The notes below the pieces were generated by a model. That model ran no database searches. It saw only the letters and a list, made by a program, of their open reading frames with translations, and was not told the DNA's origin. Positions 34,860 through 45,591 of a stretch of 64,000 bases of DNA are shown in pieces (within the stretch, counting starts at the first letter, position 1; the number at the start of each line of letters is the position of its first letter). This stretch comes from an uncultured Mediterranea sp. GTDB taxonomy: Bacteria > Bacteroidota > Bacteroidia > Bacteroidales > Bacteroidaceae. The translations under genes were made by a program, and so were the position numbers. The stretch covers positions 33,123 to 97,122 of the forward strand of contig CALZEQ010000005.1 in NCBI GenBank assembly GCA_945641355.1. The letters run 5' to 3'.

Positions 34860-36071
34860 TCAAAACATCTTCCGCACCCGCTCAATACCTTCGGCAAGTA
34901 CATCCACTTCGGCACAGGTGTTGTACAGGGCAAATGAGGCACGTACGGTGCCCTCGATGCCGAGGCGCTGCATCAGCGGCTGGGCGCAATGATGACCCGT
35001 ACGGACAGCAATGCCCAGACGGTCGAGCAACGTCCCCATATCAAACGGATGGATGTCGCCCACCAGGAACGAAATGACACTGCCTTTTCGGGATGCCTCA
35101 CCCAGAATGCGCAAGCCGGGAATGGCCTGCAGACGCTCGGTGGCATAAGCGGTGAGCTGCTGCTCGTAAGCCGCAATCTGCTCCATGCCTATCGCCGAAA
35201 CATAGTCCAAGGCACGGGCCAATGCGGTGGTACCCACATAATCGGGTGTCCCGGCCTCGAACTTGAAGGGCAGCTCGTTGAAGGTGGTCTTCTCGAAGGT
35301 GACGCTCTGTATCATCTCTCCGCCCCCCTGATAGGGCGGCAGGCGGTCGAGCCACTCTTCCTTGCCATACAGCACACCTACACCGGTAGGGCCGTACACC
35401 TTATGGCCGGAAAAGACATAGAAGTCGGCATCCAACGCCTGTACATCCACCGGCAGATGGGGTACGGACTGGGCACCGTCTACCAGCACAGGCACCCCCT
35501 GCCCGTGCGCAAAGGCAATCATCTCGCGGACGGGATTCACCGTACCCAGCACATTGGAGACGTGCGCAAGGCAGACCAGCCGCGTACGCGGCGTGAAGAG
35601 GCGGTGATACTCCTCCTGCAGCAGTTCACCCCGGTCATCCATGGGAATGACACGCAGGCCGATGCCCCGACGGGCGGCCAGCAGCTGCCAGGGGACCAGG
35701 TTGCTGTGGTGCTCCATGACGGAGAGAATCACCTCGTCTCCCTCCCGCAGAAAAGCCTCGCCAAAACAGAAGGCAAGCAGGTTGATGCTCTCGGTAGTGC
35801 CTCGGGTAAAGATAATCTCGTCGGTACTGCGTGCATGGATGAAGCGGCGCACCGTCTCGCGGCTGGCCTCGTGCAACTCGGTAGCCTGTTGCGACAGGAA
35901 GTGTACGCCTCGATGCACGTTGGCATTGACACTGTAGTATTCGTCCACCATCGCATCCACTACACATCGGGGCTTCTGCGTGGTGGCACCATTGTCTAAA
36001 TAGACCAACGGTTTGCCGTATACCTGCCGGGAGAGTATGGGGAAGTCCTCCCGAATCTTCTGTATATCCAT
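34860..36071 (-). CDS. sufS: Cysteine desulfurase SufS
   Basis: 403 residues, PLP-dependent, group II. The PLP lysine is in VFSGHKVYGPTGVGVLYG; the active-site Cys lies in VRTGHHCAQPLMQR; upstream are YLDNGATTQKP and the substrate-binding FTRGTTESINLLA. Removes sulfur from L-cysteine as a persulfide for Fe-S assembly on SufBCD. No sufE/sufU gene lies next to it. It follows sufD by 33 bp on the same strand. Confidence 0.96.
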   Translation of the reverse strand: MDIQKIREDFPILSRQVYGKPLVYLDNGATTQKPRCVVDAMVDEYYSVNANVHRGVHFLSQQATELHEASRETVRRFIHARSTDEIIFTRGTTESINLLAFCFGEAFLREGDEVILSVMEHHSNLVPWQLLAARRGIGLRVIPMDDRGELLQEEYHRLFTPRTRLVCLAHVSNVLGTVNPVREMIAFAHGQGVPVLVDGAQSVPHLPVDVQALDADFYVFSGHKVYGPTGVGVLYGKEEWLDRLPPYQGGGEMIQSVTFEKTTFNELPFKFEAGTPDYVGTTALARALDYVSAIGMEQIAAYEQQLTAYATERLQAIPGLRILGEASRKGSVISFLVGDIHPFDMGTLLDRLGIAVRTGHHCAQPLMQRLGIEGTVRASFALYNTCAEVDVLAEGIERVRKMF

Positions 36072-36104
36072 GACTTTCTTACATTTTAAGTAATGAATTC
36101 TGAG

Positions 36105-37478
36105 TTATAAATGACCGGACGGCTTGCAGATGCTGCATCCCTGGCATTTGCTCAACTCACCTCGGAAACGCTTCTCGACCAGCAGATGCAGACGGTCGCG
36201 CAACGCATCCATCCGGATGTGATCAATCACCTCGCCTACAAACGCAAACATCAGCAGCAGACGGGCCTCATGCAACGGGATGCCACGCTGACGCATATAA
36301 AAAAGGGCGGCTTCGTCCAACTGTCCCACGGTAGCCCCGTGGCTGCACTTCACATCATCGGCATAAATCTCCAACTGAGGTTGGGTGTACATGCGGGCTT
36401 CACGTGTAGCACAGAGGTTGCGGTTGGTCTGCTGCGCCTGAGTCTGCTGGGCACCGGGACGAACCTGCACCAATCCGGCAAAAGCACCTACCGACTGGTC
36501 GTCGAGTACATATTTATAGAGTTCGCTACTGGTGCAGCGGGGTACAGCGTGGTCAATCTGAGTACGGTTGTCCACATGCTGGTTCTTATCAGCCACTGCC
36601 ATACCGCACAGCTTTACTTCGGCACCTTCTCCTGCCAACAGAACCGAGGTCTGGTTGCGGGTGGTGCCGCCGGTCAGCGTCATACCTCCCAGCAGCACAT
36701 TGCTGCCGGCCTCCTGACGTACGTACAGATTGCTGATGCGCACCGTGCTGCCATGTGTCTGCTCCAATTCATACAAATCCAGGACAGCCCGCTCGCCTAC
36801 AAACACCTCCACCACCTGCGTAGCCAGGAAGTTGACATTGTCCATGGCATGGTCGCAAATCAGCAGCCGTGCCTGTGCTCCCTCTTCCAGAATGACAAGC
36901 AAACGTCGGTTGACCAACTCATCGACATCCGAGCGCAGGATATTCACCAGTTGGATGGGTCTCTCCACCACTACATTTCGGGGGATGTAACACAACACAC
37001 CATCCTGTACAAAAGCGGTATTGAAGGCTGTCACCCCATCTTTTGACGTATCGGCCAGCTTGCCATAATACTTTCTGACCAACTCGGGATAACGCCCGGC
37101 CATCTCCTTCAGGCTACCGAACAGAACGCCTTCAGGCAAAGGCGGCGTGGTAGCCGGCTTCGAGGCGCTGTCTGCCGTATAGAAAGCATCGTTCACAACA
37201 AAGTAGAGCGACGTACTCATGTTGGGAACGTCACATTTGAACACTTCGTATGGATTGACCGGTATCCGTAACCGATTCAGATTCAGTCCGTAGTCGGGTG
37301 CAAAACAGGCACTTACATCCGTATATCTATACTCCTCCTGCTTGTCCGTCGGGAATCCAAGCCGCTCGAAGTCTGCAAAGGCTGCAACACGTGGCGCGTT
37401 CAGCACCTCAGCACTATGCCGACAAATCATGGCTTCTGCCTGCGTAAAGAGGTCTATGTATTGTTGTTCCGGTCTCAT
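36105..37478 (-). CDS. sufD: Fe-S cluster assembly protein SufD
   Basis: 457 residues from ATG 37478. SufB/SufD-family right-handed beta-helix core; the C terminus holds CSHGATVGQLDEAALFYMRQRGIPLHEA, the segment with the conserved His, and ends with CQGCSICKPSGHL, a short Cys-rich tail. An ATG four codons earlier (37490) overlaps the sufC stop, but GGAG placed six bases before ATG 37478 and the usual family start favour the inner codon. Part of the SufBC2D scaffold. Confidence 0.95.
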   Translation of the reverse strand: MRPEQQYIDLFTQAEAMICRHSAEVLNAPRVAAFADFERLGFPTDKQEEYRYTDVSACFAPDYGLNLNRLRIPVNPYEVFKCDVPNMSTSLYFVVNDAFYTADSASKPATTPPLPEGVLFGSLKEMAGRYPELVRKYYGKLADTSKDGVTAFNTAFVQDGVLCYIPRNVVVERPIQLVNILRSDVDELVNRRLLVILEEGAQARLLICDHAMDNVNFLATQVVEVFVGERAVLDLYELEQTHGSTVRISNLYVRQEAGSNVLLGGMTLTGGTTRNQTSVLLAGEGAEVKLCGMAVADKNQHVDNRTQIDHAVPRCTSSELYKYVLDDQSVGAFAGLVQVRPGAQQTQAQQTNRNLCATREARMYTQPQLEIYADDVKCSHGATVGQLDEAALFYMRQRGIPLHEARLLLMFAFVGEVIDHIRMDALRDRLHLLVEKRFRGELSKCQGCSICKPSGHL

Positions 37479-37489
37479 GTCGCTCTCCA

Positions 37490-38242
37490 TTAGTCGTTCT
37501 TCTCTTTCCTGATCCAGTCAAATCCGCGTTTCTCAATCTCCTGTGCCAGTTCGGGTCCGTCCGTCTTGACGATGCGTCCGTCCAGCAGCACATGCACGAT
37601 GTCAGGTTTCAGGTAATCCAACAGACGCTGATAGTGTGTGATGACCATGGCACTGGTCTGCGGTGTACGCAGCCGGTTAAACCCTTCAGCCACGATGCGC
37701 AAGGCATCTACGTCCAACCCGGAATCTGTCTCATCCAAGATGGTGAAGGTAGGCTCCAGCATCGCCATCTGAAAGATTTCGTTCCGCTTCTTCTCTCCGC
37801 CGCTGAATCCCTCATTGACACTACGGTTGGCCAGCCGGCTGTCCAACTCGACAATCGCCCGTTTTTCGCGCATCAGCTTCAGAAACTCGCCTGCACTCAA
37901 TGCAGGCAGATGACGGTACTTCCGCTGTTCGTTCACAGCTGTACGCATAAAATTGACCATCGAGACGCCGGGAATCTCCACCGGTGTCTGGAACGAGAGA
38001 AAGATGCCCTCGTGTGCCCGTTCTTCAGGAGTCAATGCCAACAGATCTTTACCGTTGAAGGTAATCGTTCCATGAGTGACCTGATAAGCAGGATGTCCTA
38101 CCAGCACATTACTCAGTGTACTTTTACCAGCTCCGTTCTGTCCCATCAGGGCATGTACCTCACCGTCACGTACGGTCAGGTTGATGCCTTTCAATATTTC
38201 CCTGCCATTGATACTGGCATGAAGCTCTTTGATTTCAAGCAT
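37490..38242 (-). CDS. sufC: Fe-S cluster assembly ATPase SufC
   Basis: 250 residues, ABC-type ATPase. Walker A GQNGAGKSTLSN, Q-loop FLSFQTPVEIPG, signature FSGGEKKRNEIFQ, Walker B ILDETDSGLDVDAL and the switch His in MVITHYQRL are complete. Energises the SufBCD scaffold in the cytoplasm. Lies between sufB (43 bp) and sufD (start overlapping its stop region). Confidence 0.98.
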   Translation of the reverse strand: MLEIKELHASINGREILKGINLTVRDGEVHALMGQNGAGKSTLSNVLVGHPAYQVTHGTITFNGKDLLALTPEERAHEGIFLSFQTPVEIPGVSMVNFMRTAVNEQRKYRHLPALSAGEFLKLMREKRAIVELDSRLANRSVNEGFSGGEKKRNEIFQMAMLEPTFTILDETDSGLDVDALRIVAEGFNRLRTPQTSAMVITHYQRLLDYLKPDIVHVLLDGRIVKTDGPELAQEIEKRGFDWIRKEKND

Positions 38243-38285
38243 ATATGATATTGAATTTTGAGTTCAACTTAAACAATGAATCACA

Positions 38286-39737
38286 CTATCCCACGCTGCC
38301 CTCCAGCGATACAGCCAACAGTTTCTGGGCCTCTACGGCAAACTCCATAGGCAGCTTGTTCAGCACCTCTTTGGCATATCCGTTCACAATCAGACCTACG
38401 GCATCCTCTGTTGAGATGCCCCGCTGATTGCAGTAGAAGAGTTGTTCTTCGCTGATTTTCGAAGTGGTTGCCTCATGCTCTACAATGGCCGTCTCGTTGT
38501 GTATGTCCATGTAAGGAAACGTATGTGCGCCACAATGGCTGCCCAGCAGCAACGAGTCGCACTGGCTGTAGTTGCGTGCCTGCACAGCCTTCGGAGAGAC
38601 CTTGACCAGGCCTCGGTATGAGTTTTCGCTCTGTCCGGCAGAGATGCCCTTGCTTACGATGGTACTGCGGGTATTGCGTCCGATGTGAATCATTTTAGTA
38701 CCCGTATCGGCCTGCTGGTGATGGTTGGTCACGGCCACGCTGTAGAATTCGGCCGTCGAGTCATCGCCGCTCAGGATGCACGACGGATATTTCCAGGTAA
38801 TGGCACTACCCGTCTCCACCTGCGTCCATGAGAGCTTGGAGCCGTTTCCTTTGCAATGGCCCCGTTTGGTCACGAAGTTATAGACTCCGCCACGTCCCTG
38901 TTCATCGCCCGGATACCAATTCTGCACGGTGCTATACTTTACCTCCGCATGATCCAGCACCACAATTTCCACAATGGCTGCATGCAACTGGTTTTCGTCG
39001 CGCATGGGGGCTGTACATCCCTCCAAATAGGAGACGTACGAGTCGTCATCGGCCACAATCAGCGTCCGTTCAAACTGTCCGGTGCCACGTGCGTTGATGC
39101 GGAAATAGGTGGACAGCTCCATGGGGCACCGCACCCCTTTCGGTATATAGACAAACGAGCCGTCGGAAAAGACGGCCGAGTTGAGCGCGGCGAAGAAGTT
39201 GTCCCGATAGCTCACCACGCTGCCCAGATAGCGGCGCACCAGATCGGGATGCTGCTTTACCGCCTCGCTGATGGAGCAGAAGATGATGCCCCGTTCCAGC
39301 AGCGTCTCCTTGAAGGTGGTCTTGACCGACACCGAGTCCATGACGGCATCCACCGCCATGCCGCTTAGTGCCATCTGTTCCTCTAACGGGATGCCCAGCT
39401 TGTCAAACGTCTTCAGCAGCTCGGGGTCCACCTCCTCCCGGCTCTTCGGCCCCTCCTTCTGCTTGCGGGTAGGGTCGGCATAGTAGGAGATGGCCTGATA
39501 GTCAATCTCCGGTATACGCAGGTGCGGCCATCGGGGCATATCCAATGTCAGCCAGTGACGATAAGCCTTCAGCCGGAAGTCGAGCAGCCATTCGGGTTCC
39601 TCCTTCTTCCGTGAGATCAGACGTACCGTCTCCTCGTTCAGCCCATGGTCGATGATATCGGTATGCACATCGGTTGTGAATCCGTACTTATACTTCTCCT
39701 GCGTCAGTTGCTTTACATATCTGTTCGGTTCCTCCAT
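38286..39737 (-). CDS. sufB: Fe-S cluster assembly protein SufB
   Basis: 483 residues. N-terminal helical region ([17 protein letters not shown]), then the beta-helix core with [21 protein letters not shown] and [20 protein letters not shown], and the C-terminal [23 protein letters not shown] carrying the Cys proposed to receive sulfur, plus [15 protein letters not shown]. Forms the cluster-building scaffold with SufC and SufD. It starts 7 bp after the cvpA stop, so it belongs to the rimP-nusA-infB transcript or a promoter inside cvpA. Confidence 0.97.
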   Translation of the reverse strand: MEEPNRYVKQLTQEKYKYGFTTDVHTDIIDHGLNEETVRLISRKKEEPEWLLDFRLKAYRHWLTLDMPRWPHLRIPEIDYQAISYYADPTRKQKEGPKSREEVDPELLKTFDKLGIPLEEQMALSGMAVDAVMDSVSVKTTFKETLLERGIIFCSISEAVKQHPDLVRRYLGSVVSYRDNFFAALNSAVFSDGSFVYIPKGVRCPMELSTYFRINARGTGQFERTLIVADDDSYVSYLEGCTAPMRDENQLHAAIVEIVVLDHAEVKYSTVQNWYPGDEQGRGGVYNFVTKRGHCKGNGSKLSWTQVETGSAITWKYPSCILSGDDSTAEFYSVAVTNHHQQADTGTKMIHIGRNTRSTIVSKGISAGQSENSYRGLVKVSPKAVQARNYSQCDSLLLGSHCGAHTFPYMDIHNETAIVEHEATTSKISEEQLFYCNQRGISTEDAVGLIVNGYAKEVLNKLPMEFAVEAQKLLAVSLEGSVG

Positions 39738-39744
39738 CTTTGCT

Positions 39745-40251
39745 TTACGATTGATTGATGATTCCTTCTGCCACCTGCCGGGCTACGGGCAGGAACAGGC
39801 CTGCCAGCTGCCCTACCGGATGATACAACAACGATTCGCTCTTTTCTGTTCGTCCGATCAGGCGATTGTCTGCATCGACAAACTCAAGCACCCCTATCAG
39901 CAGGCTCACCAGCAGCAGTGCCTTCAAGGCTCCCAGCCCCGATCCTAACCAGCGGTTCAGCCATCCCAGACTGACGGCCTCCATCGCCCTTGTCAGGAGG
40001 GAGGCCACCAGGGCGAAGAGCAGCGGCACGATAATCCATATCAGGGCGAAGGCGATAATCTGCGCAAAGGTCAGGTTGTCCGTCAATGTGGGGCAAAGCC
40101 GCTCTGCCACCTGTGCATAGAGCATCTTGGCAGCCATCAGTCCCACTACCAATCCCAGCAACGAGGCCAACTGGCGGATGAAGCCCTTCATGAAACCGGC
40201 CACAGCACCCAACAGGAATGCGCCCGCTATCACATAATCTACTGTATTCAA
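39745..40251 (-). CDS. cvpA: CvpA-family membrane protein
   Basis: 168 residues, four predicted membrane segments ([68 protein letters not shown]), the CvpA topology; G-F-x-K-G after the first segment is typical. Role in Bacteroidetes is not established; in enterobacteria CvpA affects colicin V export and envelope stress tolerance. Lies between infB (143-bp spacer with repeats) and sufB. Confidence 0.9.
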   Translation of the reverse strand: MNTVDYVIAGAFLLGAVAGFMKGFIRQLASLLGLVVGLMAAKMLYAQVAERLCPTLTDNLTFAQIIAFALIWIIVPLLFALVASLLTRAMEAVSLGWLNRWLGSGLGALKALLLVSLLIGVLEFVDADNRLIGRTEKSESLLYHPVGQLAGLFLPVARQVAEGIINQS

Positions 40252-40394
40252 TTTAAAATTAAAAAATTAAAATTTAAACTTAACTGTAGGGGAAATATTC
40301 CGCCCCTACAATTTAAAATGAAAATTTAAAATTTGAGGCAGACACACGTAAGTATGCCCTACATCCCCATTTTAAATTTTTCATTTTAAATTGT
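40252..40394. repeat. AATTTAAAATT-flanked repeat between infB and cvpA
   Basis: Palindromic AT-rich blocks (about 40246-40275, 40308-40334, 40368-40390) bracket the hairpin TGTAGGGG/CCCCTACA (40284-40291/40302-40309) and a GGCAGACACACGTAAGTATGCC segment. Lying inside the operon, it may decouple cvpA-suf mRNA from infB mRNA. Confidence 0.6.
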
Positions 40395-43391
40395 TCAAAG
40401 TGTCTGCTTCACTTCCACCTCTTCGTAGGTCTCTATGACGTCGCCCACCTTGATGTCGTTGCAGGCCGTCAGGCTGATGCCGCACTCAAAGTTGGTGCCC
40501 ACCTCCTTCACGTCGTCCTTGAAGCGCTTCAGTGCATTGATGCTGCCGGTGAACACCACGATGCCGTCGCGTATCAGGCGGGCCTTATCGCTGCGTTTCA
40601 CCTTGCCCGTCTTCACCATGGCACCTGCCACCATGCCCACTTTACTGATGTTGAACACCTCGCGCACCTCGATGGTAGCCGTCACTTGTTCCTTCAGCGT
40701 AGGAGCCAGCATACCCTCCATGGCCGCTTTCACCTCCTCGATGGCGTCGTAGATGACCGAGTACTTGCGTATGTCCACGCCCTCTTGCTCGGCCTGTCGG
40801 GCAGCAGCACCCGATGGGCGCACCTGGAAGCCCACGATGATGGCATCCGAGGCGGCTGCCAGCGAGACGTCGCTTTCCGATATCTGTCCCACGCCCTTGT
40901 GGATGACGTTCACCTGTATCTGCTCCGTAGAGAGTTTGATGAGCGAGTCGCTCAGCGCCTCCACCGATCCGTCTACATCGCCCTTCACAATGATGTTCAG
41001 CTCGTGGAAGTCGCCCAGTGCCAGCCGTCGTCCCACCTCGTCCAGCGTCAGCATCTTCTGCGTGCGCAGGCCCTGTTCGCGCTGCAGCTGCTCGCGTTTG
41101 CCCGCTATCTCGCGTGCCTCCTGCTCGGTAGCGATGACGTGGAAGGTGTCGCCTGCGGCGGGAGCTCCGTTCAGACCCAGTATCAATGCCGGTTCGGCCG
41201 GCCCGGCCTCCTTCATGCGCTGGTTACGCTCGTTGAACATAGCCTTCACACGTCCGTAGTTGGTTCCAGCCAGCACGATGTCGCCCACGCGGAGCGTACC
41301 GTTCTGCACCAGCACCGTGGCCACATATCCGCGTCCCTTGTCCAGCGAAGACTCAATGATGCTGCCCGTGGCATTACGGTCGGGGTTGGCCTTCAGCTCC
41401 AGCATTTCGGCCTCCAGCAGCACCTTCTCCATCAGGTCGTTCACCCCGATGCCCTTCTTAGCCGAGATGTCCTGGCTCTGGTACTTGCCGCCCCACTCCT
41501 CTACCAGGAAGTTCATGTTGGCCAGTTCTTCCTTTATCTTGTCGGGATTGGCGGCCGGCTTGTCTATCTTGTTAATGGCAAAGACGATGGGCACGCCGGC
41601 GGCCATGGCATGGTTGATGGCCTCCTTGGTCTGCGGCATCACGTTGTCGTCGGCAGCCACGATGATGATGGCAATATCCGTCACCTTGGCACCTCGGGCA
41701 CGCATGGCGGTGAAGGCCTCGTGTCCCGGTGTGTCGAGGAAGGTGATTTCGCGTCCGTCCTCCAGCGTCACGTGGTAAGCGCCGATGTGCTGTGTGATGC
41801 CTCCTGCCTCACCAGCTATGACGTTGGCCTTGCGGATGTAGTCGAGCAGCGACGTCTTGCCATGGTCTACATGGCCCATCACCGTCACGATGGGGGCACG
41901 CGGGCGCAGGTCTTCCGCCCGGTCCTCCTCCTCCACGATGGCTTGTGCTACCTCTGCGCTCACATATTCCGTCTTGAAGCCGAACTCCTCGGCCACCAGG
42001 TTGATGGTCTCGGCATCCAGCCGTTGGTTGATGCTCACCATGATGCCCACACTCATGCAGGTGGCGATGACCTGCGTCACCGATATATCCATCATGCTGG
42101 CCAGCTCGTTGGCCGTCACAAACTCCGTCAGCTTCAGCACCTTGCTTTCCGCCATTTCGCGGTCTTCCTGCTCCTGCATCCGGCCGGCTGCCAGGTCGCG
42201 TTTCTCCTTGCGGTACTTCGCCCCCTTGCTCTTGCCTTTCGAGGTGAGCCGTGCCAGCGTTTCCTTCACCTGCTTAGCCACGTCTTCTTCGCTCACCTCC
42301 TGCTTCACGGGCGGCTTGCGGAAGCGGTCCTTCCCCTTCTTTCCTGCGGCAGCTTGCGGTGCCAGGCCGGACTCTTTGCGGGCGGGTGCGGCAGGCTGTG
42401 CGCTGCGTTCTCCCGTCTGTACGGCTGTGCTGTTGATGTCGATGCGCTCCTTGCCTATGCGCGTGCGTTTCTTCTTGCCACTGCCCTCCAGCGTGTCACG
42501 CTCCTCCTTTTGACGGCTCTCCTCGCGCCGTATCTCGCGTATGATGGCCTCCTTCATCAGTTTCTTCTGGTCCTGGCGCAGTTTCTCCTTCTCCTCGCGT
42601 TCGCGCCGCTTCTCTTCCTTCGACTTCTTGCGCGGACGGGTCGACTGGTTCAGCGCGGCCAGGTCAATCTGGCCTATCACATTGAGCTTCGTGGCCAGTT
42701 CGGGGCGATGCAGCTTGAATACGCCTTCGCTCTCTTGCCCCGCTACGGCTGCGCCGTCGGTCTCGGACGGTTGCGCTGCCGTAGCGGGTGCCGCAGTAGC
42801 AGGCTGCTCTGCCGGCTCCGCCGTTGCGGGTGCGTCATCCGCCTCGGGTGCCGCAGCTGTGGCTGCCTCCGCTGCATCCGCAGCAGGTTGGGCTGCTGCC
42901 GCCTGCACAGGCTGCGGTTCGTCAATAGCTGTGACAGGCAAGGTGTCCGTCTCCTCCTCCGCTGCTGCGACGGCCTCGGATGCGTCTGCCGCTGCCGTGC
43001 CGTCGTCGTCGCTGCCGATGGGCTGTATCACTGCTCCGTGCCGTCCGTCGGCCAGTGCCTCCAGGTCAATGCGTCCCACCGGCTTGAAGCGCGGCCTTGC
43101 CTCCTCGGGCAGTGCGGTGCGTACCTCCTCTGTCTGCCCGGCCGCATGGCCCTCTGTGGCCGCCTGCGCCTTGTTCCGTCCGCCCGTCAGCCGTTCCAAG
43201 CTCATCCGCTCCGAGCGTTGCTTCAGGTCCTTGTCCGTGCTGAACTCGCGCTTCAGCATCTCATACTGCTCGTCCGTTATCTTCGTGTTCGGGTTTGCCT
43301 CCACGGCATACCCCCTCTTCTGCAGAAACTCCACCACAGTGGTGATTCCCACATTCAGGTCTCTCGTTACTTTATTCAGTCTTATAGTCAT
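40395..43391 (-). CDS. infB: Translation initiation factor IF-2
   Basis: 998 residues. N-terminal IF2_N domain (residues 1-55), a long low-complexity linker rich in Ala/Glu/Pro and then Lys/Arg (about 60-420), a second IF2_N-like segment, then the G domain with G1 [14 protein letters not shown] near residue 504, G2 [20 protein letters not shown] and NKIDKP, and domains II-IV to the C terminus. GTPase that places fMet-tRNA on the 30S subunit. Follows nusA by 78 bp, the classical rimP-nusA-infB order. Confidence 0.98.
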   Translation of the reverse strand: MTIRLNKVTRDLNVGITTVVEFLQKRGYAVEANPNTKITDEQYEMLKREFSTDKDLKQRSERMSLERLTGGRNKAQAATEGHAAGQTEEVRTALPEEARPRFKPVGRIDLEALADGRHGAVIQPIGSDDDGTAAADASEAVAAAEEETDTLPVTAIDEPQPVQAAAAQPAADAAEAATAAAPEADDAPATAEPAEQPATAAPATAAQPSETDGAAVAGQESEGVFKLHRPELATKLNVIGQIDLAALNQSTRPRKKSKEEKRREREEKEKLRQDQKKLMKEAIIREIRREESRQKEERDTLEGSGKKKRTRIGKERIDINSTAVQTGERSAQPAAPARKESGLAPQAAAGKKGKDRFRKPPVKQEVSEEDVAKQVKETLARLTSKGKSKGAKYRKEKRDLAAGRMQEQEDREMAESKVLKLTEFVTANELASMMDISVTQVIATCMSVGIMVSINQRLDAETINLVAEEFGFKTEYVSAEVAQAIVEEEDRAEDLRPRAPIVTVMGHVDHGKTSLLDYIRKANVIAGEAGGITQHIGAYHVTLEDGREITFLDTPGHEAFTAMRARGAKVTDIAIIIVAADDNVMPQTKEAINHAMAAGVPIVFAINKIDKPAANPDKIKEELANMNFLVEEWGGKYQSQDISAKKGIGVNDLMEKVLLEAEMLELKANPDRNATGSIIESSLDKGRGYVATVLVQNGTLRVGDIVLAGTNYGRVKAMFNERNQRMKEAGPAEPALILGLNGAPAAGDTFHVIATEQEAREIAGKREQLQREQGLRTQKMLTLDEVGRRLALGDFHELNIIVKGDVDGSVEALSDSLIKLSTEQIQVNVIHKGVGQISESDVSLAAASDAIIVGFQVRPSGAAARQAEQEGVDIRKYSVIYDAIEEVKAAMEGMLAPTLKEQVTATIEVREVFNISKVGMVAGAMVKTGKVKRSDKARLIRDGIVVFTGSINALKRFKDDVKEVGTNFECGISLTACNDIKVGDVIETYEEVEVKQTL

Positions 43392-43469
43392 TCTCTATGT
43401 TCCTCTTCACTCAGTTTCTCGTTCCTTTTTCTCTTCTCACACACGTACGGCCGGTCCCGCGTCCCCGTG

Positions 43470-44810
43470 TCAGGCCTCGCCGGTGCCGTTGTCCGTTCCC
43501 CCCTCTTCGGCGACGGGTGCGTCCTGTGCCGGCTGCTGCGGTGCGGCGGGTGCCTCGTCAAACTCCTGCCGCAGCACCTGCAGCACGTAGTCTATCGTCT
43601 CCTCCTCTAGGTCGGTGCGCTCTATCAGCATCTCACGCGGAGCGTTCAGCACGGCCTTTGCCGTGTCTATGCCGATGCCTTTGATGGCGTCTATCACCCA
43701 TCCGTCCACCTCGTCGCGGAATTCGTCCAGGTAGATGTCCTCGTCCTGCGGGGCCGATGCGTCCACCTCGCGGAACACGTCTATCGTGTACTCCGTCAGC
43801 ATGGAGGCCAGCTTGATATTCAGTCCCCCCTTGCCAATGGCAAGCGACACCTCCTCCGGCCGCAGGTAGACCTCGGCCTTGCGTTCCTCCTCGTTCAGGC
43901 GGATGGACGATATGCGTGCCGGGCTCAGTGCCCGCTGTATGAAGAGCTGCACGTTCTGCGTATAGTTTATCACGTCGATATTCTCGTTGCGCAGCTCGCG
44001 CACGATGCCATGTATACGGCTACCCTTCACGCCCACACAGGCGCCTACGGGGTCTATGCGGTCGTCGTAGCTCTCCACGGCTATCTTGGCCCGTTCGCCC
44101 GGTATGCGTGCTATGCGCTTGATGGTTATCAGCCCATCGTTTATCTCGGGCACCTCCATCTCGAAGAGCCGCTGCAGGAAGAGGGGCGACGTACGGCTCA
44201 GCACTATCTTGGGGTTGTTGTTCTTGTTCTCCACCCGTGCCACCACGGCACGTGCCGTCTCCCCCTTGCGGTAGAAGTCGCCCGGTATCTGCTCCGTCTT
44301 GGGCAGCAGCAATTCGTTGCCCTCGTCGTCCAGCAACAGCATCTCCTTCTTCCATATCTGGTACACTTCGGCATTCACCACCGTGCCCACGCGGTCGGTA
44401 TACTTGTTGTACAAGCTGTCCTTCTCCAGTTCCAGTATCTTGCTGGCCAATGTCTGACGCAGGTTCAGTATGGCCCGCCGGCCGAATTTGGCAAAGTTCA
44501 CCTCGTCCGTCACCTCTTCGCCCACCTCGTAGCTGGCGTCTATCTGCCGCGCCTCGCTCAGGGCTATCTCACGGTTGGTATCCTGCAGCTGGTCGTCAGC
44601 CACTACGGCACGGTTGCGCCATATCTCAAAGTCGCCCTTATCGGGGTTCACTATCACGTCGTAGTTCTCGTCCGTACCGAACATCTTGGCTATCACACTG
44701 CGAAACGACTCCTCCAACACGCTAACCATCGTGGTGCGATCTATGTTCTTTAGTTCTTTGAACTCCGTAAACGTATCTATCAGGCTCACCGCCTCTTCTT
44801 TCTTGGCCAT
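43470..44810 (-). CDS. nusA: Transcription termination/antitermination factor NusA
   Basis: 446 residues. N-terminal RNA-polymerase-binding domain (DRTTMVSVLEESFRSVIAKMFG), an S1 domain (about 135-200), and two KH domains (RIHGIVRELRNENIDVINY, VSLAIGKGGLNIKLASML with the second GxxG). After a helix-hairpin-helix-like region the tail is acidic and Ala/Pro-rich (APAAPQQPAQDAP), without the E. coli AR2 repeats. Modulates pausing and termination, and in E. coli represses its own operon at leader terminators. Confidence 0.97.
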   Translation of the reverse strand: MAKKEEAVSLIDTFTEFKELKNIDRTTMVSVLEESFRSVIAKMFGTDENYDVIVNPDKGDFEIWRNRAVVADDQLQDTNREIALSEARQIDASYEVGEEVTDEVNFAKFGRRAILNLRQTLASKILELEKDSLYNKYTDRVGTVVNAEVYQIWKKEMLLLDDEGNELLLPKTEQIPGDFYRKGETARAVVARVENKNNNPKIVLSRTSPLFLQRLFEMEVPEINDGLITIKRIARIPGERAKIAVESYDDRIDPVGACVGVKGSRIHGIVRELRNENIDVINYTQNVQLFIQRALSPARISSIRLNEEERKAEVYLRPEEVSLAIGKGGLNIKLASMLTEYTIDVFREVDASAPQDEDIYLDEFRDEVDGWVIDAIKGIGIDTAKAVLNAPREMLIERTDLEEETIDYVLQVLRQEFDEAPAAPQQPAQDAPVAEEGGTDNGTGEA

Positions 44811-44893
44811 CTGTTACCTCCTTCTTCTTGTTTATTTCTTTATTTGTTCTTTGTTTTTCCTCTGTTTTCTCTGTCCTCACACCGGTGCACAAG

Positions 44894-45361
44894 TCAACGC
44901 AGGTCTATCACGGCGCGTGCCTCGGCCACCTGCGTGCGCTGCAGGGTCAGCGTCTGCCGCTCGTTGCGTGGCCGCTTGGCTCCCTCTGGCCTTACGCGCA
45001 CCTCCACCTCTATCTGCAGCTGTTCCTGGTCCACCGCCAGCAGTTTGCCCGTCAGCCGTTTACCGTCCGTCAGGCGTAGCTCCACCTGCCGGCCCACGTG
45101 GTTCAGCCACTGCTGCATCACCTTGAAGGGCTGTGCTATGCCTGCCGAACCTACTTCCAGTCCATAGTCCTCCTCTTCACGGCTCAGACGGCTCTCTATG
45201 TAGCGGCTCAGGGCCACGCAGTCCTCTATCCATACCCCTTCGCGGTGGTCTATCTCTACCGTTATTTGGTTGTCGGCGGATACGGTCAGATCCACCAGGA
45301 AGTACTCCTTCCCCTCCAGCCACCCGTCTACGATGGCGCGTACGCTGTTACTATCTATCAT
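44894..45361 (-). CDS. rimP: Ribosome maturation factor RimP
   Basis: 155 residues. Helps assemble the 30S subunit. The N-terminal domain (FLVDLTVSADNQITVEIDHREGVWIEDCVALSRYIESRL) with the DYGLEVGSAGIAQPFK motif, followed by the SH3-like C-terminal domain (QVELRLTDGKRLTGKLLAVD), is intact. First gene of rimP-nusA-infB; a promoter with perfect boxes lies about 75 bp upstream, with a terminator-like hairpin in between. Confidence 0.95.
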   Translation of the reverse strand: MIDSNSVRAIVDGWLEGKEYFLVDLTVSADNQITVEIDHREGVWIEDCVALSRYIESRLSREEEDYGLEVGSAGIAQPFKVMQQWLNHVGRQVELRLTDGKRLTGKLLAVDQEQLQIEVEVRVRPEGAKRPRNERQTLTLQRTQVAEARAVIDLR

Positions 45362-45379
45362 ACATTAACCATTATGAAC

Positions 45380-45408
45380 AAAAAAGAGGAGCGTTTCAGC
45401 CCCTCCTC
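45380..45408 (-). terminator. Terminator-like hairpin in the rimP leader
   Basis: In the minus-strand transcript GAGGAG (45403-45408) pairs with CTCCTC (45386-45391) around an 11-nt loop GGGCTGAAACG, followed at once by T6 (45380-45385). Because it lies between the rimP promoter and ATG 45361, it would act as an attenuator rather than an operon end. Confidence 0.55.
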
Positions 45409-45429
45409 AAATCATCAGTTTTCTGGATG

Positions 45430-45460
45430 CAAAGATATAAATAATCTGTTCGACTACAAA
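45430..45460 (-). promoter_or_regulatory. Promoter of the rimP-nusA-infB operon
   Basis: Minus strand TTTG (45457-45460), 19 bp, TATCTTTG (45430-45437), both boxes perfect. Confidence 0.75.
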
Positions 45461-45591
45461 ATATTAGAGAAAAAAAGAATGATTTAACATATCAAAAACA
45501 CTTTTTTCATGCGCAAAGAGGCTTTCTTACGCTTCTTCTCCAGACATACTTGCTCTCTATACAGGAATAGAAGTCCACATCGGCAATTACC

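Noticed and set aside
34989..35999. A 336-residue open frame antisense to sufS
   Set aside because: Shadow of sufS codon usage; no domain and no promoter.
40686..43610. A 974-residue open frame antisense to infB and part of nusA
   Set aside because: It mirrors the Ala/Glu/Lys-rich linker codons of infB, is Cys/Leu/Arg/His-rich with no domain, and infB on the other strand is unmistakable.
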